Both the position numbers and the translations under genes were made by a program. Shown piece after piece: positions 8,286 through 19,059 of a stretch of DNA of 64,000 bases; the first letter of the stretch is position 1; every line of letters starts with the position of its first letter. A model generated the notes under the pieces. That model was not told the DNA's origin and made no database searches. It saw only the letters and a list, made by a program, of their open reading frames with translations. Source of the DNA: Acinetobacter nosocomialis NIPH 2119 (GTDB lineage Bacteria > Pseudomonadota > Gammaproteobacteria > Pseudomonadales > Moraxellaceae); contig NZ_KB849239.1 of NCBI RefSeq assembly GCF_000368085.1, positions 1,082,269 to 1,146,268 on the forward strand, read 5' to 3'.

Positions 8286-9020
8286 ATGAAATTGAACAGT
8301 TATAATTTTTTGTTAGGTTTGGCATTTGCTTCAGCGGTAGCCGCACCTGCCTCTCATGCAGAAATTGTAATTCATGGCACTCGTGTAATTTATCCATCAG
8401 ATGCCCGAGAAGTTACGCTACAAGTTAGCAATAACGGTTCAAAACCAGCACTTGTCCAAGCTTGGATTGATGAAGGCGACCCAAAAAGTACTCCGGATCA
8501 ATCAAAAGTTCCTTTTATGATTGCTCCTCCAATTTCTCGTGTTGAAGCAACAAAAAGTCAGACTTTTCGTATTACTGCTCTACCCACTGCTTCTCAGTTA
8601 AATCAGAAGCAAGAAACTGTCTTATGGTTAAATGTTTTGGATATTCCTCCAAGACCTACCTCAAAGGGCTCAGATGCGACACCTGATAATTTTCTGCAAT
8701 TAGCAATTCGTTCACGTATTAAATTCTTCTATCGTCCAGCTTCGATTAAAGATGATGCGAACTTAGCGGCAGATAAGCTTCAATGGGTTAAATCTGGTCA
8801 AAACTTAACGGTAAAAAATCCAACACCTTTTCATATCACCATGACTTCTGTTTATCAGAAAGTCGGCGATAAAAAAGTAGATTTATTACCTGAAGGGCTA
8901 ATGGTTAAGCCTTTTTCTGATGCATCCATTCAGCTTAAGAATGGCAATCTTCGGGATATGAGTTTTATTAATGTGAATGACTACGGTGGCCGAGTCGAAC
9001 ACTCAATAAAACTTCAATAA
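8286..9020 (+). CDS. Periplasmic pilus chaperone (PapD/FimC family)
   Basis: 244-aa chaperone that donates a strand to pilins and delivers them to the usher. The start is the ATG at 8286; an upstream TTG at 8268 in frame would put charged residues before the signal peptide. The signal ends ASHA, followed by EIVIHGTRVIYPSDAREVTLQV, the PapD N-terminal domain. NFLQLAIRSRIKFFYRP is the conserved family region before the second domain. NDYGG near the C-terminus is also typical. It lies between pilin and usher on the same strand. Confidence 0.92.
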   Translation: MKLNSYNFLLGLAFASAVAAPASHAEIVIHGTRVIYPSDAREVTLQVSNNGSKPALVQAWIDEGDPKSTPDQSKVPFMIAPPISRVEATKSQTFRITALPTASQLNQKQETVLWLNVLDIPPRPTSKGSDATPDNFLQLAIRSRIKFFYRPASIKDDANLAADKLQWVKSGQNLTVKNPTPFHITMTSVYQKVGDKKVDLLPEGLMVKPFSDASIQLKNGNLRDMSFINVNDYGGRVEHSIKLQ

Positions 9021-9080
9021 TCAGATTTATATTTTTTAATAAATTTTAAGCACCTATTATGTGAGTAGGCGGACTTAGCT

Positions 9081-11639
9081 ATGCCAAAAAAACGGCAAGA
9101 ATCTTATAAATTATTAAAACGCCATATTTGTTATTACTTGGCTTCCGGTGTTGTTACCATGACAATGCCTGTATTCGTGCACGCTGAAGAAACAGCTGCG
9201 AGTGCTCCTGTCGAAGCTGAGTTTGATTCTGCTTTCTTAATTGGCGATGCAAAAAAAGTTGATATTTCTCGATTTAAATATGGCAACCCTGTTTTACCTG
9301 GCGAATATAACGTTGACGTATATGTAAATGGTCAATGGTTTGGTAAACGTCGTATGGTGTTTAAGGCGGTAGACCCAACACAAAATGCGGTCACTTGCTT
9401 TACAGGAATGAATCTTCTTGAATACGGCGTAAAACAAGAGGTTTTGTCTAAGCATGCTCCCCTTCAAAAAGAAAATAATAGTTGTTACAAAATAGAAGAA
9501 TGGGTTGAAAATGCATTTTACGAGTTTGATAACTCTCGTTTACGTGTCGATATTTCAATCCCTCAAGTCGCATTACAAAAAAATGCGCAAGGTTATGTCG
9601 ATCCGAGCGTATGGGATCGCGGTATTAATGCAGGCTTTTTATCTTATAACGGTAGTGCTTATAAGACGTTCACTCAATCAAATGATAGAAGTGAAACCGC
9701 AAATGCGTTTATGGGTATCACAGCCGGACTAAATTTAGGTGGTTGGCAGCTACGTCACAATGGTCAGTGGCAATGGCAAGATACACCTGCTGAAAATCAA
9801 TCTAAGTCAAGTTACGAAGAAACAAGTACTTATTTACAGCGAGCATTCCCGAAATATCGTGGTGTTTTAACACTTGGTGATAGTTTTACAAACGGCGAAG
9901 TATTTGACTCTTATGGCTATCGTGGTATTGATTTCTCAAGTGACGATCGAATGCTGCCGAATAGTATGCTTGGTTATGCCCCACGTATTCGTGGTAATGC
10001 TAAAACTAATGCAAAAATTGAAGTACGTCAGCAAGGCCAACTTATCTATCAAACAACGGTAGCACCGGGTAACTTCGAAATTAATGACCTGTACCCTACC
10101 GGATTTGGTGGCGAGATTGAAGTTACAGTTATTGAGGCGAATGGGGAAATACAAAAATTTTCTGTGCCTTATGCATCTGTTGTTCAGATGTTACGTCCGG
10201 GTGTAAACCGTTACTCACTCACTGTAGGTCAATTCCGTGATCGTGATATTGATCTTAATCCTTGGGTGGTTCAGGGTAAATATCAACAAGGTATTAATAA
10301 CTATTTAACGGGTTATACTGGAATTCAGGCTTCTGAAAATTATACAGCTTTATTGCTGGGTGCTGCTTTTGCAACACCTATTGGTGCTGTTGCATTTGAC
10401 GTTACGCATTCTGAGGCGGACTTTGAAAAACAAGCTTCGCAGTCTGGTCAAAGTTTCCGTTTAAGCTACAGTAAATTAATTTCACCAACCAATACGAACT
10501 TAACACTTGCAGCTTATCGTTATTCAACAGAAAACTTCTATAAATTGCGTGATGCCCTTCTTATTCGTGATTTAGAAGAAAAAGGTATCAATACTTACGC
10601 TGCGGGTCGCCAACGTAGTGAATTCCAGATTACCTTGAACCAAGGACTCCCTGAGGGTTGGGGTAACTTCTATATGGTAGGTTCATGGGTCGATTATTGG
10701 AACCGTAGTGAAACAACTAAACAGTATCAGATTGGTTATAGCAATAATTACCATGGTTTAACTTATGGTTTGTCTGCGATCAATCGTAAAGTTGAATACG
10801 GCGCAAGTAACCAATCACGTGATACTGAATACTTAATGACATTGTCTTTCCCAATGAACTTCAAGAAGAACTCAGTTAATGTCAACATTACTGCATCTGA
10901 AGATAGTCGTACAGTGGGTGCAAGTGGAATGGTGGGTGATCGCTTTAGTTATGGTGCTTCGATGTCTCATCAAGACTATGCAAACCCAACATTTAACGTA
11001 AATGGTCGTTATCGTACTAACTATACAACTGTTGGCGGTTCTTATAGTGTGGCTGATTCTTATCAACAAGCTATGGTGAGCTTAAGCGGTAGTATCGTTG
11101 CTCACTCAAAAGGTGTGTTATTTGGACCTGAACAAGGTCAAACAATGGTACTTGTACATGCACCTGATGCAGCTGGCGCAAAAGTAAGTAATACCGTTGG
11201 TCTAAGCATCAATAAAGCAGGTTATGCCGTAGTTCCATATGTTACTCCATACCGTCTTAATGACATTACCCTTGACCCTCAAGAAATGTCTAGCAAAGTA
11301 GAACTTGAAGAAACAAGTCAACGTATTGCACCGTTTGCTGGTGCAATTGCTAAAGTAGATTTTGCGACTAAGACAGGTTATGCAGTTTATATTAATAGTA
11401 AGACTGCAGATGGCAACAGCTTACCTTTTGCAGCACAAGTCTTTAATCAAAAAGACGAAGCTGTAGGTATTGTTGCACAAGGTAGTATGATTTACTTACG
11501 TACCCCACTTGCTCAAGATCGTCTGTATGTAAAATGGGGAGACGAAAGCAATGAGCGTTGTTCGGTTGAGTACAATGTTGGTAATCAGTTGCAAAACAAG
11601 CAACAAAGCGTGGTAATGACGGAGGCTGTCTGCAAATGA
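9081..11639 (+). CDS. Outer-membrane usher (FimD/PapC family)
   Basis: 852-aa usher that forms the outer-membrane secretion pore for pilus assembly. It has an extended, hydrophilic start before the signal peptide ending VFVHA. Next come the N-terminal chaperone-binding domain (EFDSAFLIGDAKKVDISRF), a long beta-barrel with a plug (YDFG-like regions such as YGYRGIDFSSDDRMLP), and C-terminal domains. The last cysteines (ERCSVEY and the final VCK) match usher C-termini. A GGCGGA lies just upstream of ATG 9081. The stop overlaps the next gene by 4 bp (ATGA), so the two are translationally coupled. Confidence 0.93.
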   Translation: MPKKRQESYKLLKRHICYYLASGVVTMTMPVFVHAEETAASAPVEAEFDSAFLIGDAKKVDISRFKYGNPVLPGEYNVDVYVNGQWFGKRRMVFKAVDPTQNAVTCFTGMNLLEYGVKQEVLSKHAPLQKENNSCYKIEEWVENAFYEFDNSRLRVDISIPQVALQKNAQGYVDPSVWDRGINAGFLSYNGSAYKTFTQSNDRSETANAFMGITAGLNLGGWQLRHNGQWQWQDTPAENQSKSSYEETSTYLQRAFPKYRGVLTLGDSFTNGEVFDSYGYRGIDFSSDDRMLPNSMLGYAPRIRGNAKTNAKIEVRQQGQLIYQTTVAPGNFEINDLYPTGFGGEIEVTVIEANGEIQKFSVPYASVVQMLRPGVNRYSLTVGQFRDRDIDLNPWVVQGKYQQGINNYLTGYTGIQASENYTALLLGAAFATPIGAVAFDVTHSEADFEKQASQSGQSFRLSYSKLISPTNTNLTLAAYRYSTENFYKLRDALLIRDLEEKGINTYAAGRQRSEFQITLNQGLPEGWGNFYMVGSWVDYWNRSETTKQYQIGYSNNYHGLTYGLSAINRKVEYGASNQSRDTEYLMTLSFPMNFKKNSVNVNITASEDSRTVGASGMVGDRFSYGASMSHQDYANPTFNVNGRYRTNYTTVGGSYSVADSYQQAMVSLSGSIVAHSKGVLFGPEQGQTMVLVHAPDAAGAKVSNTVGLSINKAGYAVVPYVTPYRLNDITLDPQEMSSKVELEETSQRIAPFAGAIAKVDFATKTGYAVYINSKTADGNSLPFAAQVFNQKDEAVGIVAQGSMIYLRTPLAQDRLYVKWGDESNERCSVEYNVGNQLQNKQQSVVMTEAVCK

Positions 11640-12646
11640 AAAGAATATTATTAACGGGTGCTCTACTTACCGCGGGCTTTGGTGTGTACGGTGAGGCAAA
11701 TGCTTCATGTATTATAGTTAATTATCAACCAAATGATGTTCGCATGGCAGTAGGCCGTGTTGTTGTACGTCCTAGTGATCCAGTGGGTGCTGTTTTAAGG
11801 AAAGCAACTTTCCCTATCAGTAGTAGCGGTACGCAAGCGATGTATTGTGATAGTAGAGATACTGTAGTTGCTCAATTAACACAAGCTTATCCATTAAGTT
11901 CCTTAGGCAATAGTATTTATACAACCAATATTCCTGGCATTGGTATTCGTTTATATCGTGAAGCAGAGAATAGCAGTAATTTTTCTGGTTATTACCCGTA
12001 TGAACGTGGCGGTATTTCTGGTACTCGTTATTTGGCATCAGGTTATTTTGTAGTAGAAATTATTAAGATAGCTACACAAACAGGTTCTGGGACCTTAGTA
12101 CCAGGCAGATATAGTAGCTATTATGTCCGCGGTTTTCCGGATAAACCGTTTTTAACAAGTACTGTTGATGCTAACGCCATCACAATTGCGTCTTCTTCAT
12201 GTGAAATTCAAGGTAATATCAATAAAGTTGTACAACTACCAACAGTTACTAAAGCTGGCTTTAAAGGTGTTGGTTCAACTCAAGGTGAACAAACTTTTGA
12301 TATGAACATCCTATGTAATGGTGGTATTAACCCTACTGGCTATGAAGAGAAAAATCTTATTAGTTTGACCTATGACTTTACTCAAGATGGTACAAACAAT
12401 CAGGTATTAGCCAATACAGCTGCAGCTTCTGAAAAAGCAAACGGTGTAGGCGTTCAGTTACTTTGGAATTATCAAAATAAAAATCAGGTTATCAAAAAAG
12501 GTGACAAGCTGGCTTTAGGTACATTGTCTTCTAACCAGACACTTCAATATAACGTACCGATGACTGCCCGCTACTATCAAACAGCAACGAATGTTACACC
12601 GGGTAAAGTTCGTGCTATGGCAACTGTAACTATTGAATATGATTAA
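11636..12646 (+). CDS. Two-domain fimbrial tip adhesin
   Basis: 336-aa exported protein with signal MKRILLTGALLTAGFGVYGE and cleavage near ANA-S. The first roughly 170 residues (CIIVNYQPNDVRMAVGR and onward) form a putative receptor-binding lectin domain. The second half begins SCEIQGNINKVVQLPTV, with a pilin-type strand and cysteines (SSCEIQ, NILCNGG), and ends VRAMATVTIEYD, a classic pilin C-terminus. This two-domain plan and last place in the operon fit a FimH-like tip adhesin. The ligand cannot be read from sequence. Confidence 0.82.
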   Translation: MKRILLTGALLTAGFGVYGEANASCIIVNYQPNDVRMAVGRVVVRPSDPVGAVLRKATFPISSSGTQAMYCDSRDTVVAQLTQAYPLSSLGNSIYTTNIPGIGIRLYREAENSSNFSGYYPYERGGISGTRYLASGYFVVEIIKIATQTGSGTLVPGRYSSYYVRGFPDKPFLTSTVDANAITIASSSCEIQGNINKVVQLPTVTKAGFKGVGSTQGEQTFDMNILCNGGINPTGYEEKNLISLTYDFTQDGTNNQVLANTAAASEKANGVGVQLLWNYQNKNQVIKKGDKLALGTLSSNQTLQYNVPMTARYYQTATNVTPGKVRAMATVTIEYD

Positions 12647-12664
12647 TCATATTCAATAGTTTTT
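12628..12664 (+). terminator. 34-bp perfect palindrome and T-tract ending the pilus operon
   Basis: Bases 12628-12644 are the exact reverse complement of 12645-12661, a 17-bp perfect stem centred on the adhesin stop codon TAA (12644-12646), followed by TTTT. The terminator is built into the last codons of the gene. Confidence 0.8.
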
Positions 12665-12755
12665 AAATTTAACAATATCAAATATTTAAGAATTAATAAT
12701 AACTTTTTCTTTATCCATACTTTCTAAGAACTTACTTAACTTTATAGGAATATCT

Positions 12756-13712
12756 ATGAAAAAAATAGGCATAGTTGCTGTTAGTGCAATTACCTTATGC
12801 TGGGCCATGTATGAGGTATCATCTGATAATACCAATACAGCATTACGTAATGAATCTAACCAAAAAGTCGCATCTAAAAGAATTTCATCAACTACAAAGA
12901 ATGAAAAATTGGCATCTCAACCCCTTTTGACTCAAATGAATTCCCCTAATTCTTCTACCCCAGTCTGCCAATATCATTTTGATGCAACTCAAGAAGATTA
13001 TGACCTATGGAATAATGAACATCCTGATTATTTTCCTATGAAAATATTTCCAATAATAAGTGGGCAAAAATTTAGCCTTAAAGTAGATCCTATACTAGAA
13101 AATGAATATGGCAATATAGATTATATAGCGAGAAGTAAAGCAGGCCTCAACTCGACTAATGATATTGGCGATTTCTCTATACCTAATAAGGGCATTATTG
13201 CCTTTGAAATGGAACTAAAAATTCCAACTGTAGCCGTTGGTAACTCTTCTTATATCTCTAATATTGATTTTACTGGCGTAACAAATAATGGATATACCGT
13301 TAGATCAAACTACGGGTTTCATACAGGGACTTATGACCCAGATTTTGGCGAGAATCCTCCAACTTTAAATTACTCTTTAGCATATCGAGTTAGTGATAAT
13401 AGTGGACCTGATCATCCTTACTTCAGAAGTCAAAATATGACAAATAATATGAATGGATATCAACGCTTGGGTATATATATTAATCAGAACACGAAGCAAG
13501 TAGGCTTTATTTTAAATGGGGTTGATCAGGGGTATCAATCTAATTTGCCAGCTCCGCTTGCGAATATACGTTTTTCTATTATGAATGGCATAGCAATATA
13601 TTCTGAACAATTATTTGGACAAGAGTTGTCGAGTGAACTGATTACAGATCGTAATGCTCTACAGTTTAGCTATCCTCAGGGTACCACTGACATGTGTGGT
13701 AATACCATTTAA
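12756..13712 (+). CDS. Exported protein, DUF4882-like
   Basis: 318 aa with an N-terminal signal or anchor (MKKIGIVAVSAITLCWAMYE) followed by a Ser/Thr/Lys-rich linker to about residue 70. Next comes a globular part starting VCQYHFDATQEDYDLW, with many beta-strand-like stretches and aromatic residues. I associate it with the Acinetobacter DUF4882 group, with modest certainty, and its function is unknown. The fold may be a lectin/concanavalin-like beta-sandwich (inference from the strand pattern GIIAFEMELKIP and QRLGIYINQNTKQVGFILNG). It follows the pilus operon on the same strand but has its own leader, GGAAT before ATG 12756. Confidence 0.6.
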   Translation: MKKIGIVAVSAITLCWAMYEVSSDNTNTALRNESNQKVASKRISSTTKNEKLASQPLLTQMNSPNSSTPVCQYHFDATQEDYDLWNNEHPDYFPMKIFPIISGQKFSLKVDPILENEYGNIDYIARSKAGLNSTNDIGDFSIPNKGIIAFEMELKIPTVAVGNSSYISNIDFTGVTNNGYTVRSNYGFHTGTYDPDFGENPPTLNYSLAYRVSDNSGPDHPYFRSQNMTNNMNGYQRLGIYINQNTKQVGFILNGVDQGYQSNLPAPLANIRFSIMNGIAIYSEQLFGQELSSELITDRNALQFSYPQGTTDMCGNTI

Positions 13713-13735
13713 AATATAAAACTATTAAGCATAAA

Positions 13736-13761
13736 AAAAGGGCTGTAATTCAGCCCTTTTT
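13736..13761. terminator. Bidirectional terminator between convergent genes
   Basis: AAAAGGGCTG (13736-13745) and CAGCCCTTTT (13751-13760) surround a 5-nt loop, with A-runs before and T-runs after. It serves the DUF4882-like gene on + and adhC on -. Confidence 0.85.
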
Positions 13762-13768
13762 ACTTCAT

Positions 13769-14896
<1,128 letters not shown>

Positions 14897-15042
14897 TCAT
14901 TCGGTATTTATAGTCGAGCAAAATAGATAATGTAATGCTAATACAAGAGCTTAATTTTGCTTAAATTAAAATTGGCTTTCATAGCAATCCACTACAGCAT
15001 AGCCAGTCACATACGTCTAAGCAAGCCTACATTTAAAAAACG

Positions 15043-15070
15043 AGAAAACCCCTTACTTGAAGAGGTTTCT
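15043..15070 (-). terminator. Terminator after the glycoside-hydrolase-like gene
   Basis: AGAAAACCCCTT and AAGAGGTTTCT form an imperfect stem around a 5-nt loop. On the minus strand it is followed by TTTTTT. Confidence 0.65.
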
Positions 15071-15106
15071 TATCAAATCATTATCTTGTAACCAGCTTAT
15101 TTTTAC

Positions 15107-16978
15107 TTATAGGTAAATATCCGGTGGGTATGGCGTGTTATCACTAATAGGTGTATAGAGCGTATTTTCAACAAAGAAGCCATTTGGAGCTTGAGTAGTA
15201 TCGATTGTAATCGAGTCAAACATAACTTGTGGATATGCCCAGATAAATTGCTTCATAAGCCCTAGAGATACATTATTTTGCATATCTCCAAAAATACGTT
15301 GCCAGATAGGTGTTCGATATGGTTTGTTTTTGTCGAATCCATAGATATAAGCAATAGATGCATCTGGTACAAACCCTGATAAATAAGCAACTTTACTGGC
15401 AGGATAGCCTAAATCTTGAGTTGGTATTTGTGAAACAGCTTGATGGGCTAAATCTAATTTCGCTTCTAAAAGCCAATCATAGGCTTCAGTCATAATGTAA
15501 TCAAAATGAGGATATGAATAATGCTCACTTGGATAATTAATATAAGTTGCTAAGGTTTGTATTGGAGAGCGAATAGATGGGAAAAAGATTAATGGGCATA
15601 CTTGGGCATTTGCATATTTTGCTTTAATTGCTGTTCGAATATCTTGGCAGGTCTGCCCTAACTTATTTCTTAACCATGTTTTAAATTCATCATACGGCGT
15701 TCCTGTTTTATTCATCGCCTCATAAATTGTTCCTAAGTCTGGTGCATATAAACCTGTATCTGCATTAAAAGCTAACTTGGTTGGATAGTCATAGACACAT
15801 GGTAAGTTGGTATCTGTGTTATACCACCACCAAGGCTCACCAATTTGCATGTTGACATCACACCCACCCGTCACCATGGTATCTGCAAACTCAATAAAAA
15901 CTTTATGTAAATATGCCAAAGCATTTTGATCACTTAAACTGAAGAAATAACTTGGTGGCTGGTAGCCTGTTTTACCCAAATTACTATTCCAGTCTCGCTG
16001 TGCCCAAAATTCATTTGCGCCTAGCGAGTACATTTCAAAACTTACCCCAAAAACGGGTTGCATATTTGCATTATGCAGAGCTTGGGCATATTTCTCATGC
16101 CATTTACGGGTACATGGGTTAATAACATCCTGTCCTGTAACGAGTGTGTCAAGAATCTGGAATCTATTAATATCACTTCTCCAGATTATTTCAGGATAAT
16201 GTGACATACCACAGTAATGATTAATGAAACCGTGATAACCCAAAGCAGCCATGTTATCTACTATACGCTGCGGGTTCAGGTCGTAATGATCGTCATAGCT
16301 GGTACATAAGCCATAGTTATGCTGTGGTACAACCACTCGGCTTAGATTTAATTTTGCATTTGCACCTGTCACGACTGAATTAGTAATGCGAATATAACCA
16401 TCTTCAGCCTGACTTAAGGGCAATGATGAGTGTGGGTTATAACTACTTGTAAAAGCCGAAAATGTGATTTGCTGAATATTGGTAACTGGAAAACTGTCTG
16501 TAGCTGAAAAACCCGCTTTGACTGTATCCCAGTTGATATGAATATGGGCAGATCTTGAAGATGGAGTATTTGCATAGTTGAACAAGACAATATACGCAAT
16601 TTTATCTACTCCATTGTCGTTATAATAAACCGTTAAAGTTGGAGTTAGCGACTCATTATTTAGAACTGGCATAGATGGTGATAGTTCAATATCAAAGTCC
16701 CATACCACACCTGAATAGCTATATTTAGTTTCATAAGCTAAAAATTTATGGTCTTTAGAGTCGTAAGAGTCCCAACTAATACCAGCCAAGTCTGTAGTCA
16801 TGCGTGAGCGGAAAGACGCCTCAAAACCGTTGCCATAATTGGTAATCGCAAAAGACATGGTTTGTGGACCATCTATTCTCCAATAAGTTGGGTTGAACCG
16901 ATCAATAAGTATATTTTGAGTAATGGGTTGAGGTGAAACAGTCGAATTATTTTGTACATTTTCTGAATTATTTATCAT
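15107..16978 (-). CDS. Unknown protein with beta-sandwich plus TIM-barrel glycoside-hydrolase-like plan
   Basis: 623 aa, no signal peptide. Residues from about 25 to 220 look like an all-beta carbohydrate-binding-type module (FEASFRSRM, VVWDFDIELSPSMP, RSAHIHINWD). From about 230 on there are barrel-like elements: YGLCTSYDDHYDLNPQRIVD, MQPVFGVSFEMYSLG, VNMQIGEPWWWYN and FDYIMTEAYDWL. The GEPWWW and MTEAYDW glutamates sit where clan GH-A enzymes hold their acid/base and nucleophile residues, so I infer a glycosidase-like fold; this is not proved. Similar barrels occur in phage tail proteins, but no phage gene is nearby. It is monocistronic, with its own terminator. Confidence 0.5.
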   Translation of the reverse strand: MINNSENVQNNSTVSPQPITQNILIDRFNPTYWRIDGPQTMSFAITNYGNGFEASFRSRMTTDLAGISWDSYDSKDHKFLAYETKYSYSGVVWDFDIELSPSMPVLNNESLTPTLTVYYNDNGVDKIAYIVLFNYANTPSSRSAHIHINWDTVKAGFSATDSFPVTNIQQITFSAFTSSYNPHSSLPLSQAEDGYIRITNSVVTGANAKLNLSRVVVPQHNYGLCTSYDDHYDLNPQRIVDNMAALGYHGFINHYCGMSHYPEIIWRSDINRFQILDTLVTGQDVINPCTRKWHEKYAQALHNANMQPVFGVSFEMYSLGANEFWAQRDWNSNLGKTGYQPPSYFFSLSDQNALAYLHKVFIEFADTMVTGGCDVNMQIGEPWWWYNTDTNLPCVYDYPTKLAFNADTGLYAPDLGTIYEAMNKTGTPYDEFKTWLRNKLGQTCQDIRTAIKAKYANAQVCPLIFFPSIRSPIQTLATYINYPSEHYSYPHFDYIMTEAYDWLLEAKLDLAHQAVSQIPTQDLGYPASKVAYLSGFVPDASIAYIYGFDKNKPYRTPIWQRIFGDMQNNVSLGLMKQFIWAYPQVMFDSITIDTTQAPNGFFVENTLYTPISDNTPYPPDIYL

Positions 16979-17161
16979 GTCATATTGCTCTTAATGGTTT
17001 TAAGAAGCTTTATATTAAATAATAATTTTATTTATATTGTTCAGATAAGTAACAATTTAGTCTAATCTATTAACAGTAGATAATGGTTGGAATCATTAAA
17101 ATAATGTAAAGCTAACATATTATTTTAATTCTAAAGTGGACTTTGCAATAAGGAGCAATGA

Positions 17162-18325
17162 ATGCCAAACTTTTCTCATTTAAGCCACTTTAGACTACTC
17201 GTTATTTTTACTCCAGTTCTTTCATTATTAAGTGGCTGTAGTGATCCAATATTTTATAAAAATACTAAAGCTTCTGCTATTTCTACTCCTACCTATACAA
17301 CTAATTATCCAATACCTGATGAATATTTAAATGAAAAGCTCCAACCAAATGAAAAAAAACTGGCTCAAGAAATCTCTACCGTTATTGAAGAATCAATACG
17401 TAAAGAGTATGCACCTGGTAAAGCCTTAAGAGATGCACATCCTAAAGCACATGGCTGTGTTCGTGCCGAGTTCCATGTACTTAAAAATATTCCAAATCAA
17501 CTTGCAAAAGGTATATTTGTTCCTGATAAGAGCTATCAAGCCTGGATTCGATTTTCGAATGCATCTAACGATGCATCTCAAGCAGACATTGAAAAAGATG
17601 CTCGCGGCATAGCCATAAAAGTCTTAGGCGTACCAGGTCAGAAAATTTTAGAAAGTGAAAAAGAAGCGACAACTCAAGATTTTATTATGATCAATCATCC
17701 TGTCTTTTTCGTAAATGATGGGCAAAGATATCTTTCTTTTATGCAGGACGTTAATAACAAAAGTACTCTCAGAAAGCTTCATATTCCGTTTGCTTTAGGG
17801 CTTAAAGGAACAATCAATGCTTTAGGAGCGCGTAATTCTAAAATTTCTAATCCATTATATGCACGTTACTGGTCTATGGTGCCCTATCAATTAGGATTAG
17901 ATAATGACCGTCAAGCTGTTAAGTACTCCGTAAGAAATTGTTCTACGGTGTCTACATCTCTACCTGACCATCCAAGCCATAATTTTTTAAGAGCTGCACT
18001 ACAAGATACGCTGCAAAAACAAGACGCTTGTATGGAGTTTCTTATACAGCCAAGAACTTCAACTCAAATGCAAGTTGAAGATGCAATGACAGAATGGAAA
18101 GAAGCAGAAGCACCTTTTTATCAGGTTGCAACTATTCGTATTCCAAAGCAAAGCTTTGATACACCGGAACAGAATCAATTTTGTGAAAATCTCTCCTTTA
18201 CGCCGTGGCATGCTTTACCTGAGCACAAACCTTTAGGTGCAATAAACAGATTACGTAAAATTATTTATGAAAATATAAGTAAAGTGAGACACGATATGAA
18301 CTCTGCTCCTCGGCAAGAGCCTTAA
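17162..18325 (+). CDS. Catalase-family heme lipoprotein
   Basis: 387 aa beginning with a lipoprotein signal (VLSLLSGC), so it is probably membrane-anchored in the periplasm. The body is the shortened catalase-like fold: PKAHGCVRAEFHV with the distal-side His, AWIRFSNASND, KDARGIAIKVLGV, DFIMINHPVFFVND, and NPLYARYWSMVPYQLG with an R-x-x-x-Y-like proximal region. It is smaller than true catalases, which have about 480 residues. Such proteins (SrpA/cKatA relatives) show weak catalase or peroxidase activity. AGGAG at 17151 is well spaced from ATG 17162. Possible role: peroxide defence at the envelope. Confidence 0.8.
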   Translation: MPNFSHLSHFRLLVIFTPVLSLLSGCSDPIFYKNTKASAISTPTYTTNYPIPDEYLNEKLQPNEKKLAQEISTVIEESIRKEYAPGKALRDAHPKAHGCVRAEFHVLKNIPNQLAKGIFVPDKSYQAWIRFSNASNDASQADIEKDARGIAIKVLGVPGQKILESEKEATTQDFIMINHPVFFVNDGQRYLSFMQDVNNKSTLRKLHIPFALGLKGTINALGARNSKISNPLYARYWSMVPYQLGLDNDRQAVKYSVRNCSTVSTSLPDHPSHNFLRAALQDTLQKQDACMEFLIQPRTSTQMQVEDAMTEWKEAEAPFYQVATIRIPKQSFDTPEQNQFCENLSFTPWHALPEHKPLGAINRLRKIIYENISKVRHDMNSAPRQEP

Positions 18326-18355
18326 AAGTGAGTTCATCATACTTTACATATAAAA

Positions 18356-18380
18356 GAACTACCGATAAACAAGGTAGTTC
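18356..18380 (+). terminator. Possible terminator after the catalase-like gene
   Basis: GAACTACC and GGTAGTTC form an 8-bp stem with a 9-nt loop. Only a weak T content follows. Confidence 0.45.
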
Positions 18381-18433
18381 TATATCAATGGACCATTTAA
18401 AAAAATGGCTATACTAAGATACTAAGCTAAAGC

Positions 18434-18793
18434 CTATAGATCAATTTTCTCAACAATAGAGTGTAGGATGGCTAACTTCTTTTTTATTGAATAATCTCCT
18501 TTACTTGTGTCGATAGTGATTCGATCAATGAAATCTGCTAACCAAAAAATAAAGTCTTCTTCACTTTTATAGATGGGAATCAAGCTAATATCTAACTTGA
18601 AAGGTAACTCATCCTGAAGATTAAGAAATGTGCCTCCGAAATCAAAAAAATTATATAAAAACTTTAATTCTGTACCATTAATTGCTTTTTTGATTTCCAT
18701 AATTAAATTATGTAGGTTTTTTAGATGATTATTGGTATGTTCTTTTTTTATATTTTTTGAAATTTTTTCTGCTAATAGTAAGTATTTTGGCAT
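18434..18793 (-). CDS. Unknown cytosolic protein, shorter copy of a duplicated pair
   Basis: 119 aa, no signal or membrane segment. It is clearly related to the product of 19521-19988: both open MP(K/Q)YL..AEK and share the phrases NLI..I+K.I.GT, KL.YNF.DF, K.DISL.P and FI.WLA.FI.R.T. The last 30 residues (SIKKKLAILHSIVEKIDL) differ, and the approximately 45-residue C-terminal part of the longer copy is missing. The leader AAGGAGATAGAAATG matches that of the paralogue, which supports the start and a gene duplication. I do not recognise the family. Confidence 0.6.
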   Translation of the reverse strand: MPKYLLLAEKISKNIKKEHTNNHLKNLHNLIMEIKKAINGTELKFLYNFFDFGGTFLNLQDELPFKLDISLIPIYKSEEDFIFWLADFIDRITIDTSKGDYSIKKKLAILHSIVEKIDL

Positions 18794-19059
18794 TTCTATC
18801 TCCTTATTAATTTCTTATAAAATATGAGTATAAGATTAAAGTTATAAATTTAAGTTTTTAGTTTTTATTGAAGTGTTATTTATTTTTTAAATTTAATATA
18901 AAATTATGTAAATTGAAACCTTTTATAATTTAAAAATGTGATCTAATTTGAATTATATTCTGAGTAAATTAATAGGTTTTTATTATTCATAGATAAGCCC
19001 AATACTTTTTAAATTATTGGGCTTATTTTTTAATATGCTTAAAATCACTTTCTTTAATC

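Noticed and set aside
8008-8397. 129-codon reverse frame across fimA and the chaperone start
   Set aside because: Overlaps the attenuator hairpin and two real genes; antisense artefact.
15107-16978. Prophage tail protein
   Set aside because: Barrel-like phage tail proteins exist, but no capsid, tail, integrase or lysis gene lies nearby.
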